Positions 18,331-27,012 are shown, numbered from the stretch's first letter. The stretch is DNA of 64,000 nt from Oceanospirillum beijerinckii DSM 7166 (GCF_000422425.1 NZ_AULT01000016.1:62001-126000); one strand, 5' to 3'. Numbers and translations: made by a program. The notes: generated by a model from the sequence alone, not told the origin.

Positions 18331-19128
18331 ATGGAAAACCTAGCTGTTCAAGATCTTTCCATTTTATTAGTTGAGCCTTCATCGACTCAGAGAAAGATCA
18401 TTATTAATGAGCTTAGTGATGAAGGAGTATCAACCATTGAGGGTGTGGGAAGTGCGCGGGAGGCATATAGCCAACTGCAAACCTTTCAGCCTGACCTGCT
18501 GATCAGTGCGATGTACCTGCCTGATGCCACGGCTGCAGAGCTGGTTGAGTTACTGCAGCGGGATCCTAAAACTGCTGATATTCCGGTTATGGTGGTTTCC
18601 AGCGAACAAAATTATGAAAACCTGGAAGCTGTGCGTCAGTCCAAGATTGTTGCCCTATTACCAAAACCCTTTAGTCAGCTGGACCTGCATCGAGCACTGG
18701 TTGCTACACTGGAATATATTAATCCTGATGAGCTTGAGCTGGATCTGTATGATGCGGAAAGCCTCCGGGTGCTGATTGTAGATGATAGTCGTATGGCTCG
18801 ACGACATTTAGGTCGGGTGCTGCAACAGATCGGAATTTCTGATATTGCTGAAGCGTCTGATGGCGTTGAAGCTGTTAAAATTATCGAACAGCAGGGCTTT
18901 GATCTGATCCTGACAGATTACAATATGCCTAATATGGACGGTGAAGGGCTAATCAATTATGTGCGTAATGAAAGTGAGTTGTCGCACGTGCCAATTCTGA
19001 TGGTCACTTCGGAAGAGAATGAAACCCGGCTGAGCTCTATTAAGCAGGCGGGTGTTTCTGCGTTGTGTGATAAACCTTTTGAGATGACTCAAGTTAAGGG
19101 TTTGTTAGCTTCTTTACTCGATGGTTAG
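18331..19128 (+). CDS. Tandem receiver-domain protein (pseudo-REC plus REC)
   Basis: 266 residues with two CheY-like domains and no output domain. In REC1 (residues 8-125) the phosphoacceptor position is alanine: LLISAMYLP, Ala60, so it cannot be phosphorylated conventionally. REC2 (140-262) is canonical, with LIVDDSRMARR, ILTDYNMPNMDGEG (Asp196) and the distal lysine in CDKPF. It probably serves as a phosphorelay element for the neighbouring CBS-PAS-GGDEF-EAL protein. GGAAG lies before the ATG at 18331, preferred over an upstream GTG. It is 93 bp from the next gene. Confidence 0.87.
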   Translation: MENLAVQDLSILLVEPSSTQRKIIINELSDEGVSTIEGVGSAREAYSQLQTFQPDLLISAMYLPDATAAELVELLQRDPKTADIPVMVVSSEQNYENLEAVRQSKIVALLPKPFSQLDLHRALVATLEYINPDELELDLYDAESLRVLIVDDSRMARRHLGRVLQQIGISDIAEASDGVEAVKIIEQQGFDLILTDYNMPNMDGEGLINYVRNESELSHVPILMVTSEENETRLSSIKQAGVSALCDKPFEMTQVKGLLASLLDG

Positions 19129-19221
19129 ATCGCTGGGTGCTTTTTAGCGATGAAATAAAATAGCGACAATAAGTTAATATCCGGTGGCGTACAGGGAGCG
19201 TGCCGGGACCGGAGAAGTTGG

Positions 19222-21816
19222 ATGGTGTTTAAGTTGAAACAACGTACTGCAGCAGAAGCTGAGACCTATGTGAACCGAATGACTTTTACCACAGATGTGC
19301 CTGTGGGGGAGGTTATTCAGCACAGCCTGCTCAGTTGTTCACCTGATGACTTGCTGGTCGCTGCGGCCAGAGAGATGCAAAAGAATCATGTCAGCTCGAT
19401 TCTGATTATCGAGGATAATGAGCCGATTGGTATTTGGACAGAAGCTGATGCCCGTAAGTTAGATTTAACAGACCCCTCTCTGGAAAAGCGCAGTATCAGT
19501 GACTTTATGAGCTCCCCGGTTGATTCCGTGGATGAAGATATCAGTTTAAGTGAGATTGCTCTTAAATTTCAGCAGCTGCGTCGCCGTCACTTTTTGGTAA
19601 AAAGCCTGTCTGGTGAACCTTTGGGCATTGTCTCCCAAACCGATATTATTCGGTTTCAGGGGCTGGAACATTATTTATGCATGCGCAATGTACGTTCGGC
19701 CCTGAAATCCGAACCTCTGATTCTTGATGGAAGTATGTCAATTGCCTCTGCTGTACATAGGCTCAGGGAGCGGCAGAGAGATTGTGCCGCAGTTAGTCTG
19801 AGTGGTCATAACAGATATAGCATTATTACTGAGCGTGACGTAGTGCGTTGGATTGCTGATGGCACAACTCATCTCAGCTTGCGTGAGGTGTGTGAACATC
19901 AGATTTATGCGGTAAACGCGGATACGGGTTTATTGCAGGCCAGTAATCTCTTAAAGCGTAAGGGATTTCGTCACCTTGGGGTGATCGACTCAAAAGGTGA
20001 GCTGATCGGTATTCTATCCTATGGGGATATTCTCGACAGTGTTGAGTATGAGTATGTTAATCGTCTACAGGAGGCTTTGCACTCAAGGGATGAGGCATTA
20101 AAGGCGTCAACAGCGCATTTACGCCTGGCGCAGCGGGTAATTGAAGCCAGCCTCGACGGTATCATTATTACGGATGATAAAGGTGTGATTCAGTCCGTTA
20201 ACCCCAAGTTTACTCAGGTAACCGGTTATACTGCTGATGAGGTCATTGGTAAAAGCACCCGTTTACTCAGTTCTGGTCGCCATTCGTTGGACTTTTACAA
20301 TCATATGTGGAATGAGATGTTCCACAATGGATATTGGCAGGGTGAGATCTGGAATCGGCGTAAGAATGGCGAGGTATATCCTGAGTGGCTGACAATTACC
20401 GCGATATACGATGATTTAGGTCAGATCAGCCAGTTTGCAGCCATTTTCAGTGATATTACTGATCGTAAAAAAGACGAAGAGCGTATCCGTCGTCTGGCGT
20501 TTTTTGATGACTTAACAGGTGTGGCTAATCGACGTTTGTTCCAGGATCGTTTGGAACAGGCCATTGCCAATGCTCATCGTCATCAGCATCGTTTAGCCGT
20601 ACTCTTCCTTGATTTGGATATGTTTAAACGCATCAATGATTCTCTAGGGCATATTGTAGGCGATGAAGTTTTAAAAGTCGTAGCTGGGCGTTTGGCGCAT
20701 ACGGTCAGAGAAGGGGATTCCGTTGCCCGTTTAGGCGGTGATGAATTTACTGTGATGGTCCCTGAACTGGAGTCTGTAGAAGGTTTGATGGCACTGGCAG
20801 AGCGCATCAATAGCGCTTTGTGCGAGCCAATTACTGTTGGCGGACATGAGCTATATATCTCCGGTAGCATCGGGATCAGTATCTATCCTGATGACGGTAG
20901 GAATCCGGATGAGTTGATTAAAAATGCGGATGCAGCAATGTATCGGGTGAAGGCAGATGGACGAGGCAGTTATCACAGATACACTGATGCTCTGCATCAT
21001 GATTCTGTCCGTGAACTAACCATTGAAACACGTCTGCGTAAAGCCATTAAAGAAGATGCGTTTGAGCTTTATTATCAGCCAAAAATTGACCTGAAAAGTG
21101 GCGCTCCTTTAGGCTTTGAAGCGCTGTTGCGCTGGCACGATCGTAGTAGCGATAGCTGGGTTTCTCCGGCAGAGTTTATCCCTGTTGCTGAGCGTTTAGG
21201 CTTGATCGGCACTCTGGGGGAGTGGGTGCTTAATGAAGTGTGTAGTCGCTTGGTCGATTGGCAAAGAGCCGGTTTGCCTGTTTTGCCTGTGGCCGTGAAC
21301 ATCTCCGCTCAGCAGTTGATGAAGGGTAATCTGGTTCAGACTATTGAGAGGATTTTACAGCAGACAGGTGCTAATCCGGGTTGGTTGGAATTGGAGGTGA
21401 CTGAGAGTTGTTTTATTCCCGAGCAAGCAGAGCGTATTGCGGAGATTCTGCATGAGTTAAGATCCCAGGGGATTAGCATCTCTATCGATGATTTTGGTAC
21501 GGGTTACTCTTCATTGAGTTATCTGCGCCGTTTGCCACTGGATGCACTGAAAATTGATCGGGCCTTTGTGATGGAAGTACCTGATAATCGGGATGATGCC
21601 CGTTTAGCCAGTACCATTATCGCTATGGCTAAAGGTTTGGGCTTGAGGGTGATTGCTGAAGGGATCGAAGAGATAGAACAGCTGGAGTTCCTGCGTGAAC
21701 AAGGCTGTCATCAAGGGCAGGGCTTCATGTTTGCTAAGCCGGCACCGAAGCAGCAGGTTGTGGAGTGGCTATCCTCTCAGTGGAATCCTTTGAAGCAGGA
21801 AAAAGAGTCAGCGTAA
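19222..21816 (+). CDS. CBS-PAS-GGDEF-EAL c-di-GMP enzyme
   Basis: 864 residues. Residues 25-280 contain CBS-type repeats (about four half-units, e.g. HVSSILIIEDNEPIGIWTE and GFRHLGVIDSKGELIGIL), which often bind adenine nucleotides. A PAS domain spans 300-420 (LDGIIITDDKGVIQSVNPKF). GGDEF is intact at residues 505-509 (RLGGDEF) and EAL at 633-635 (GFEALLRW), with DDFGTGYSSLSYL, KIDRAFV and AEGIEE following. Both domains look catalytically competent, so direction must be set by the sensory part. No membrane segment. The tandem receiver gene is immediately upstream. Confidence 0.93.
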   Translation: MVFKLKQRTAAEAETYVNRMTFTTDVPVGEVIQHSLLSCSPDDLLVAAAREMQKNHVSSILIIEDNEPIGIWTEADARKLDLTDPSLEKRSISDFMSSPVDSVDEDISLSEIALKFQQLRRRHFLVKSLSGEPLGIVSQTDIIRFQGLEHYLCMRNVRSALKSEPLILDGSMSIASAVHRLRERQRDCAAVSLSGHNRYSIITERDVVRWIADGTTHLSLREVCEHQIYAVNADTGLLQASNLLKRKGFRHLGVIDSKGELIGILSYGDILDSVEYEYVNRLQEALHSRDEALKASTAHLRLAQRVIEASLDGIIITDDKGVIQSVNPKFTQVTGYTADEVIGKSTRLLSSGRHSLDFYNHMWNEMFHNGYWQGEIWNRRKNGEVYPEWLTITAIYDDLGQISQFAAIFSDITDRKKDEERIRRLAFFDDLTGVANRRLFQDRLEQAIANAHRHQHRLAVLFLDLDMFKRINDSLGHIVGDEVLKVVAGRLAHTVREGDSVARLGGDEFTVMVPELESVEGLMALAERINSALCEPITVGGHELYISGSIGISIYPDDGRNPDELIKNADAAMYRVKADGRGSYHRYTDALHHDSVRELTIETRLRKAIKEDAFELYYQPKIDLKSGAPLGFEALLRWHDRSSDSWVSPAEFIPVAERLGLIGTLGEWVLNEVCSRLVDWQRAGLPVLPVAVNISAQQLMKGNLVQTIERILQQTGANPGWLELEVTESCFIPEQAERIAEILHELRSQGISISIDDFGTGYSSLSYLRRLPLDALKIDRAFVMEVPDNRDDARLASTIIAMAKGLGLRVIAEGIEEIEQLEFLREQGCHQGQGFMFAKPAPKQQVVEWLSSQWNPLKQEKESA

Positions 21817-21874
21817 GTCGTTCGTATTTGTTGTGTTACTGCCTGTACTTGGCTTTTGTTGATCGGAGAAGCGG

Positions 21875-21912
21875 GGCCCTGCACTTAAACTTTCACAGTT
21901 AAGTGTAGGGCC
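21875..21912. terminator. Bidirectional hairpin between GGDEF-EAL gene and bioA
   Basis: GGCCCTGCACTTAA and TTAAGTGTAGGGCC form a 14-position stem with one wobble or mismatch and a 10-nt loop between two convergent genes. Confidence 0.7.
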
Positions 21913-21927
21913 TGCATTATAGATCGC

Positions 21928-23190
21928 TTACTTTTCTGTAAACCAGGATTTCATAGTCGAAGTGATCTGTTTTAGCTCATCTTCGGTGATAATGTACGGA
22001 GGCATGGTATATAGGAATCGACCAAATGGGCGTAACCAAACCCCTTGGCTAATGGCAAAGTCTTGCACATCTTTCAGGCTGGCTGCATCGTGCACTTCGA
22101 TTACAGCGGTCGCGCCCAGCACTCGGGTATCTTTTACTTCAGGGTGCTTAAAGCTCAGTAGTTCCTGTTGCAAAACTTGGTTCAATTGAGCAATTTTGCC
22201 AAGATAGTCATCGCGTTCAAATACTTCTATGCTCTTCAATGCCACGGCGCAGGCCAGAGGATTACCCATAAAGGTGGGGCCGTGCATAAAGGCTTTCCCC
22301 GCATCATCATCCCAGAAACCGTCAAAAACTCTATCATTGGCGACAGTTGCAGCGTGGCCGATATAACCGCCGGTCAGGCCCTTGCTAAGCACCATAATAT
22401 CTGGTGTGATACCTGCGTGATCGGCCGCGAATAGTTTTCCTGTACGGCCAAATCCTGTTGCGACTTCATCAAAGATAAACAGAATTTCAAATTCATCGCA
22501 CAGTTTGCGAGCTTCTTGCAGATAGATAGGGCTGTACATATTTAAACCGCCTGCCGCTTGCAGCAGAGGTTCAACTATAAAGCCTGCAATTTCTTGATGA
22601 TGTTGTTCAAACAGGGCTCTCAGATTGGCAATATCCTGTGTCACCTCCTCTGCAATGGCATCAAAACCAGCTTCCGGTGCAGGGGCAAAGTGCTGTGTTG
22701 GAAGTAACCCGCTGAATAAGCTATGCATACCTTCTTCCGGGTCACAGACTGACATACAGCCTGTGGTATCGCCGTGATATGCCTTAATCAGGGATGCCAG
22801 TTTAGCTTTTTCTGTACGCCCCTGGTTTTGCCAGTATTGCACAGCCATCTTCATGGCCACTTCCATTCCGACAGAACCACTGTCGCTAAAGAATACATGG
22901 TTCAGGCCTTCTGGCGTGATCTCCACAAGTTTGTTCGCCAATTCAACGGCTGGTCGGTTTTTTAAGCCGCCTAACATGACATGGGCCAGCTTATCCGCTT
23001 GTTCGTGAATCGCCTGGGTGATATCAGGATGACGATAGCCGTGAATCATACACCACCAGGAGCAAGTGGCATCCAGTAAGCGCATACCGTTGGTAAATTG
23101 GATGTAAGGGCCTTCTCCTGTGTCTACTTCATAGTTCACTTCCAGATGTTTCATCTGCGCATAGGGAAACCACAGCCTAGTATCCTGCAT
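21928..23190 (-). CDS. bioA: Adenosylmethionine-8-amino-7-oxononanoate aminotransferase
   Basis: 420 residues. It transfers an amino group from SAM to KAPA to make DAPA in biotin synthesis. Evidence is the N-terminal LWFPYAQMKH, the substrate-site CSWWCMIHGYRHP, FSDSGSVGMEVAMKMA, the PLP aspartate in FIFDEVATGFGRTG, and the Schiff-base lysine in VLSKGLTGGY. The other bio genes are not adjacent, so bioA is a lone unit, as in many gammaproteobacteria. A BirA-type operator lies 21 bp upstream of the start, indicating repression by biotinyl-AMP-BirA. Confidence 0.96.
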   Translation of the reverse strand: MQDTRLWFPYAQMKHLEVNYEVDTGEGPYIQFTNGMRLLDATCSWWCMIHGYRHPDITQAIHEQADKLAHVMLGGLKNRPAVELANKLVEITPEGLNHVFFSDSGSVGMEVAMKMAVQYWQNQGRTEKAKLASLIKAYHGDTTGCMSVCDPEEGMHSLFSGLLPTQHFAPAPEAGFDAIAEEVTQDIANLRALFEQHHQEIAGFIVEPLLQAAGGLNMYSPIYLQEARKLCDEFEILFIFDEVATGFGRTGKLFAADHAGITPDIMVLSKGLTGGYIGHAATVANDRVFDGFWDDDAGKAFMHGPTFMGNPLACAVALKSIEVFERDDYLGKIAQLNQVLQQELLSFKHPEVKDTRVLGATAVIEVHDAASLKDVQDFAISQGVWLRPFGRFLYTMPPYIITEDELKQITSTMKSWFTEK

Positions 23191-23210
23191 ATATAAACCT
23201 GTTATTTGAG

Positions 23211-23243
23211 TTGTAAACCAAAAAAACTGAAATTAGTTTACCA
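23211..23243. promoter_or_regulatory. BirA operator upstream of bioA
   Basis: TTGTAAACC (23211-23219), 15 bp, then AGTTTACCA (23235-23243). This agrees with the BirA consensus TTGTAAACC-N(14-16)-GGTTTACAA, with two changes in the right arm. Placement directly before bioA supports it. Confidence 0.8.
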
Positions 23244-23436
23244 GATGGGTTGTGAAAACCAAAAGCTGGCCGTTTGGTAAGTCATTAAAATTCCTGATCC
23301 TGTTATCCGAATTCATATTTTTCCGTTTGCTCTCCTTTCTTCAGTAGTCCCTTCTTTGCTTTTAGGCTTCTGCTTGCATTTGAGCTGCCCCGTTCTCTGG
23401 TCGCTGTTTTTGGTATGTTCTCTTAGGTTAAATAAA

Positions 23437-23456
23437 TACTGTACATTGATACAGTA
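23437..23456. promoter_or_regulatory. LexA (SOS) box
   Basis: TACTGTACATTGATACAGTA has CTGT-N8-ACAG with 7-bp perfect outer arms and fits the 20-bp gammaproteobacterial LexA consensus closely. It lies 181 bp upstream of a 60-residue ORF, and TATTAT/TATGAT promoter-like sequence follows it. The nearest minus-strand gene (bioA) is 247 bp away and has its own operator. Confidence 0.75.
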
Positions 23457-23637
23457 TCTGGCTATTATGATTTAACCGCGTTACTAGCTGTCCAGAAAAA
23501 GCCTGAAGAGTAGTAAAGGTTTTCTGTAACGTGTTGTAAGAGATTGATTAAGCAGGGCTTTAGGTGTTTGCCAGCGGATGACGATGCATTAGCTTTTATC
23601 ATGCAGCATGTGGCATATCATGCCCGCAGGAGTTGTT

Positions 23638-23820
23638 ATGAAATTTACATCTCATCTAGATGCAAGTGGTCAAGCTTATTGGCTTGTGGAGATACGCTTC
23701 GGAGAGCGGCTTTTATTAGCTGAAGGGCGCAGCTTCAGTGAGGCTGTTCATAATGCGATTGAGCTGGTTACCAATAGCAGCAAGGTTTCTTTATCCTGTT
23801 TAGGTACGGCTAATGCTTAA
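23638..23820 (+). CDS. Small hypothetical protein behind a LexA box
   Basis: 60 residues, starting MKFTSHLDASGQAYWLVEIR and containing SFSEAVHNAIELVTN, which looks like a small alpha-beta fold. It has no signal peptide, membrane helix or known motif, and I do not recognise the family. The start at 23638 has CAGGAG at ideal spacing, better than an in-frame GTG at 23608. The LexA box 181 bp upstream is the only nearby regulatory sequence pointing this way, so SOS induction is inferred. It stands alone. Confidence 0.6.
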   Translation: MKFTSHLDASGQAYWLVEIRFGERLLLAEGRSFSEAVHNAIELVTNSSKVSLSCLGTANA

Positions 23821-23937
23821 TATGCCGGATGATCGTTAGATTCGCTCATGCAATAAGCCTCGCTATGATGCGGGTAGTGCATAGCCGTTGGAGTTCACCA
23901 TGTTGAAGTAGAGCGGGTCATAATCAGGTAAATTCGT

Positions 23938-24945
23938 TCAGCGAGAGAGCGCAGAATCAGAAGTTGAACAGTTTACCTGCCCTTCAGCTGTACAATAATA
24001 GAAACCCAGATAATTAATTTGCTGCTCTGGCATCTTATTATGTTTGAGTACGTCGTACATGAGTTCAGCGCTGTAGCGCCCCATTTCCTGAGGGCGTTGG
24101 CCTATATTCACCGTTGAGAGATTAAGCTTTAGTGCTTCAAGCTGTATCGCTTCAGCATCGGCGGAGATCACAACATGTTTACCGGATCTGATCTGTTGTT
24201 GATACTGCATGATCTCAGCTATATAGTCTGGTGAAAATTGAGCAAAGCCCGCTACCGCTAAAAACAGAGGTGGAGACTCTTGCGAAAGGATAAACTTCAG
24301 TTGTTTCAGGGCATTATCTCTTTTGCCTAAGGTGTAGAACGGGCAGCGGGAATGCTCTATCCAGCCGGACTGCCCGGTTAATCTTTCATTGGAATAGTCT
24401 CCCGATAGAGCAAAACGCACGCCACGGATACGATCGTTCAAGTTAGGTGTAGAGTCACTTCCAGACTGAATACAGATCTCGGTTTGATCATTTTTTTTAT
24501 AGCGTTTCGCATACTCTCCCAATGCTACGCCAAAATCAAAATTATTGGTGCCAACATAGGCTAAACGATAGCGCTGATGTTCCGGTAACAGGTCTGAATC
24601 AAAGGTAATCACCGGGATATTGACTTTATCGGTAAGCTTTAGCATACGCTCCACCAGAAAGTCAGAATTGGTGGTAGCGATTAGAATGCCATCGACATCC
24701 TGCTCCAGTAAGTGTTCAACAACACGGACCTGACTGCGAGGGTCCTGATAGTCTGCGGGGCCATCGTATATACAGGTCAGGTCATCAACGGTAGCGGCAA
24801 ACTGCAGACAGCCATCAAATGCCTGCATATAAAAGCTGTCGTTTTTGGTCTTACCTACCACTGCCACCTTAAATTGAGCGAATACTGAAGAGTAGGCAAG
24901 GAACACCCCAAGTAGCGTAATAACTAAAGTTTTGATTTTTTTCAT
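23938..24945 (-). CDS. Periplasmic sugar-binding-type protein (Peripla_BP_4)
   Basis: About 335 residues. A signal peptide (MKKIKTLVITLLGVFLAYSS, cleaved near AQF) precedes a two-lobed ribose/galactose-binding-protein fold: FKVAVVGKTKNDSFYMQAFDG, QDVDGILIATTNSDFL, PVITFDSDL and VVISADAEAIQLEAL. Normally it would deliver ligand to an ABC importer or to a membrane sensor. No permease, ATPase or sensor kinase is adjacent, so it is an orphan. The start at 24945 is preferred to 24963 because the lysine-rich signal then begins directly. C-terminal cysteines (YYCTAEGQVNC) may form a disulfide. Confidence 0.82.
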   Translation of the reverse strand: MKKIKTLVITLLGVFLAYSSVFAQFKVAVVGKTKNDSFYMQAFDGCLQFAATVDDLTCIYDGPADYQDPRSQVRVVEHLLEQDVDGILIATTNSDFLVERMLKLTDKVNIPVITFDSDLLPEHQRYRLAYVGTNNFDFGVALGEYAKRYKKNDQTEICIQSGSDSTPNLNDRIRGVRFALSGDYSNERLTGQSGWIEHSRCPFYTLGKRDNALKQLKFILSQESPPLFLAVAGFAQFSPDYIAEIMQYQQQIRSGKHVVISADAEAIQLEALKLNLSTVNIGQRPQEMGRYSAELMYDVLKHNKMPEQQINYLGFYYCTAEGQVNCSTSDSALSR

Positions 24946-25023
24946 GCGATTACTTTCAATCATCCGATTAATTCAATCAATTCGATGCCTGCTTTAATCA
25001 TTATAGGCGCTTATTTTGGCTAT

Positions 25024-25058
25024 AAAAAAAGCGCATGCCTGAGACATCCGCTTTTTTT
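25024..25058 (-). terminator. Intrinsic terminator after the GDT1 gene
   Basis: Read on the minus strand, GCGGATG pairs with CATGCGC with one internal mismatch and is followed by seven T; the flank on the other side is A-rich, so it may act both ways. Confidence 0.78.
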
Positions 25059-25153
25059 AGTTTGCGCGTTCTTAAGTTTAAAAAGGAGGCACTTCAGGTT
25101 GACACACCATACTGCCTCAGATGATTCTTTTAGCGGTCGCTACAGCTTTTAGC

Positions 25154-25738
25154 TTATAGACCCTGTGTCAGAACAGCGCTGTCGCTCAGTAGCACCCATA
25201 TCCCCAAAATGATAAAAACACTGCTGGCCCCGATTCGAATCCACTTTAACGGTAGCTTATCTACTGCCAGATGACCAATCACCACAACAGGTACATTGGC
25301 CAGCATCATGCCCAGCGTGGTTCCCATAACAACCCAGAACAGGCTGTCAAATTGAGCACCAAGGATCACAGTTGCGACCTGGGTTTTATCACCAATTTCA
25401 GCGATAAAAAACAGCACCAGAGTCGCGACAAAAGCACCGTATTTACTTAAAGTACTTTCGCCTTCATCTTCCATTTTATCGGGAATTAAAATCCAGAGAC
25501 CCACGGCAATAAAGGAGAGTGCAACAACCCATATCAACCATTCTCCTTGTAACCAGTCTGCGGCCACAGCACCTAACCAGGCAGCGATGCCATGATTTGC
25601 CAGTGTTGCAATCAAGATAGCCCATATTATTGGCCAGGGTTTGCGAAAACGGGAAATCAATAGAAAAGAGAGTAGCTGAGTCTTGTCGCCGATCTCAGCT
25701 AGGGCAACAGAAAAAGTCGAAAAAAGAAATGCATCCAT
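25154..25738 (-). CDS. TMEM165/GDT1 family (UPF0016) Mn2+ exporter-like protein
   Basis: 194 residues with six membrane helices in two homologous halves. Each half carries the family signature: AEIGDKTQLLSF at about residue 14 and AEIGDKTQVAT at about residue 113. In bacteria the family is associated with Mn2+ efflux or Mn2+/Ca2+ exchange (for example MneA in Vibrio). The leader upstream looks like a manganese-sensing yybP-ykoY riboswitch, which matches that role. AGGA lies 7 nt before the ATG, right after the riboswitch's 3' hairpin. Specific ion is inferred. Confidence 0.9.
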   Translation of the reverse strand: MDAFLFSTFSVALAEIGDKTQLLSFLLISRFRKPWPIIWAILIATLANHGIAAWLGAVAADWLQGEWLIWVVALSFIAVGLWILIPDKMEDEGESTLSKYGAFVATLVLFFIAEIGDKTQVATVILGAQFDSLFWVVMGTTLGMMLANVPVVVIGHLAVDKLPLKWIRIGASSVFIILGIWVLLSDSAVLTQGL

Positions 25739-25752
25739 TTAAAAATCCTACT

Positions 25753-25937
25753 GGGCCGGTAAATATCAGAAACCATGACACACTACTCCCCACCGGCCCG
25801 GCTTAGAGTAATATGTCACAGGTCTCGTCAGGCCCATCCAGATTGCTGGACGACTAAAGAAGGGCTGTTTGTACCATGGTCATTGAGGACCAACTATGTT
25901 GATACAAACCTCGTAAGAGCGACTACTCCCCCGGACG
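25753..25937 (-). ncRNA. yybP-ykoY-type (Mn2+) riboswitch leader
   Basis: On the minus strand a TATAAT (25949-25944) with TGACTC 17 bp upstream starts a ~200-nt leader. The conserved GGGGAGTAG occurs at 25931-25923. A long variable stem (GTTTGTA/TACAAAC), a CCAG/CTGG stem and GCCTGACGAGACC with TATTACTC follow, as expected for this class. A second GGGGAGTAG (25791-25783) is enclosed by GGGCCGGT/ACCGGCCC, whose 3' arm ends 4 nt before the AGGA ribosome binding site. TTACTC can pair with either GAGTAG copy. Class assignment by eye. Confidence 0.72.
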
Positions 25938-25975
25938 GCCCGGATTATAGCAAAATGTCGTGGGGGGAGTCAGCA

Positions 25976-26647
25976 TCATTTGTTATCAAAATAACGATGG
26001 TAGTCGAAGTTTTTTACCCAGTCTGGTTTAAACACCATCAAAGAACTGAGTATCATGCCGTTGATCACCGCCTCAGGCCCTAAAATCATAGGGAGAAATA
26101 GCAGGTATTCACCAACAATACGGTGGAAATCCCAGCTGCTTGAGCCCAGCCATAAACCGGTCATCAGGGTTAAACCGGATGAGAATGCTGCCACACCACT
26201 GGTGAAGAAACCACCGATAAAAAACAAGGCAAAAAAGTTATCTGGTAATTTTTTATCGGCCAGATGAAATAGGACATGACTGACGACTACAGGGGCAACG
26301 GCTGTTGTCAGCGCATTAGCCCCAAACAGATGCCACGGGGTTTTTCCTGTCCAACACAGCCCTGCCAGCGCTAAACTGCTGGCAATCATCGCCAGCGGCC
26401 AGCGGAACATCACCGTCAGGGTGGTCGACATCAAGAAGTGGATGCACACCAATGTGGTGAGGTCCGCCTTCATCTGCCATAACAGGGCCACAAATACAGT
26501 GGCCCCGAGATAGACATGCTGAAAGGTGGGTTCCTTGAACAGTTCTTTCCAGTTGGCCAATCTAAAGGCCAATACGATGGCGACCAGATAAATAACATTG
26601 GCCACCCACACCCAAGGTCCATCAATGCTGGATGAAATAAAGTTCAT
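25976..26647 (-). CDS. CbiM-like energy-coupling-factor permease
   Basis: 223 residues with about seven membrane helices. The sequence FGANALTTAVAPVVVSHVLFHL and GAFSSGLTL-type turns (SSGVAAFSSGLTLMTG) resemble CbiM-type ECF permeases found alone in proteobacteria. These take up cobalt or nickel with CbiQ/CbiO partners, but no ATPase or CbiN is adjacent. The start at 26647 (MNFISSSIDGP) follows TAGG and is preferred to an extended ORF. The Mn exporter gene lies downstream on the same strand but has its own promoter. Substrate unknown. Confidence 0.72.
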   Translation of the reverse strand: MNFISSSIDGPWVWVANVIYLVAIVLAFRLANWKELFKEPTFQHVYLGATVFVALLWQMKADLTTLVCIHFLMSTTLTVMFRWPLAMIASSLALAGLCWTGKTPWHLFGANALTTAVAPVVVSHVLFHLADKKLPDNFFALFFIGGFFTSGVAAFSSGLTLMTGLWLGSSSWDFHRIVGEYLLFLPMILGPEAVINGMILSSLMVFKPDWVKNFDYHRYFDNK

Positions 26648-26911
26648 ATTGTTTAACCTACTAAAAATGCAGCTGTTTTTACTCTTATCTGGCCAAGAGC
26701 TCAACACCACTTAAGAAGAATATTTCAAGATAGGCCATACGCTAACAAAGTGATGGCTGGAAAAATTGAGTCCTGACAAGCTTTATACGATAAAAGAGCG
26801 GCTCTAGACAAAGCACACATAGATCGTTGAATGGGAGCGATCTACTGATTTGTTGTAGGATTAAGGAGGGATGAATATTGAGAGAAGCAGTAGCACAGGC
26901 AAATTGCAGGC

Positions 26912-27006
26912 AAAAAAAAGCCCCCAATCCTTGGAGGCCTTCATTATTCGACAACAGCCAATTCCATTGGCTCGCATCCATTGCGCTTTTCTACATTTCC
27001 CCGAGA
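26912..27006 (-). ncRNA. Candidate Rsm/Csr-type small RNA (three GGA-loop hairpins)
   Basis: Read on the minus strand, a predicted ~95-nt transcript holds three hairpins, the first two directly adjacent. H1 (26985-26973) has stem CGCA/TGCG with loop ATGGA. H2 (26972-26956) has AGCCAAT/ATTGGCT with loop GGA. H3 (26938-26920) has GCCTCCAA/TTGGGGGC with loop GGA and runs into eight T (26919-26912). A fourth GGA lies near the 5' end. GGA in hairpin loops is how RsmY, RsmZ and CsrB RNAs bind CsrA/RsmA. A -10-like TACTAT (27018-27013) gives a start near 27006, and a GacA-type palindrome is centred about 65 bp upstream of it. No long ORF uses this strand with a good ribosome binding site. Confidence 0.75.
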
Positions 27007-27012
27007 GACTTA

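Noticed and set aside
25215-25245. T-loop-like GATTCGAATCCAC considered as a tRNA end
   Set aside because: It lies inside the GDT1 coding sequence and no acceptor or anticodon stems surround it.
26742-26981. 80-codon minus-strand ORF through the small-RNA region
   Set aside because: It has no ribosome binding site and reads straight through the strong hairpin and U-run; the RNA interpretation explains the sequence better.
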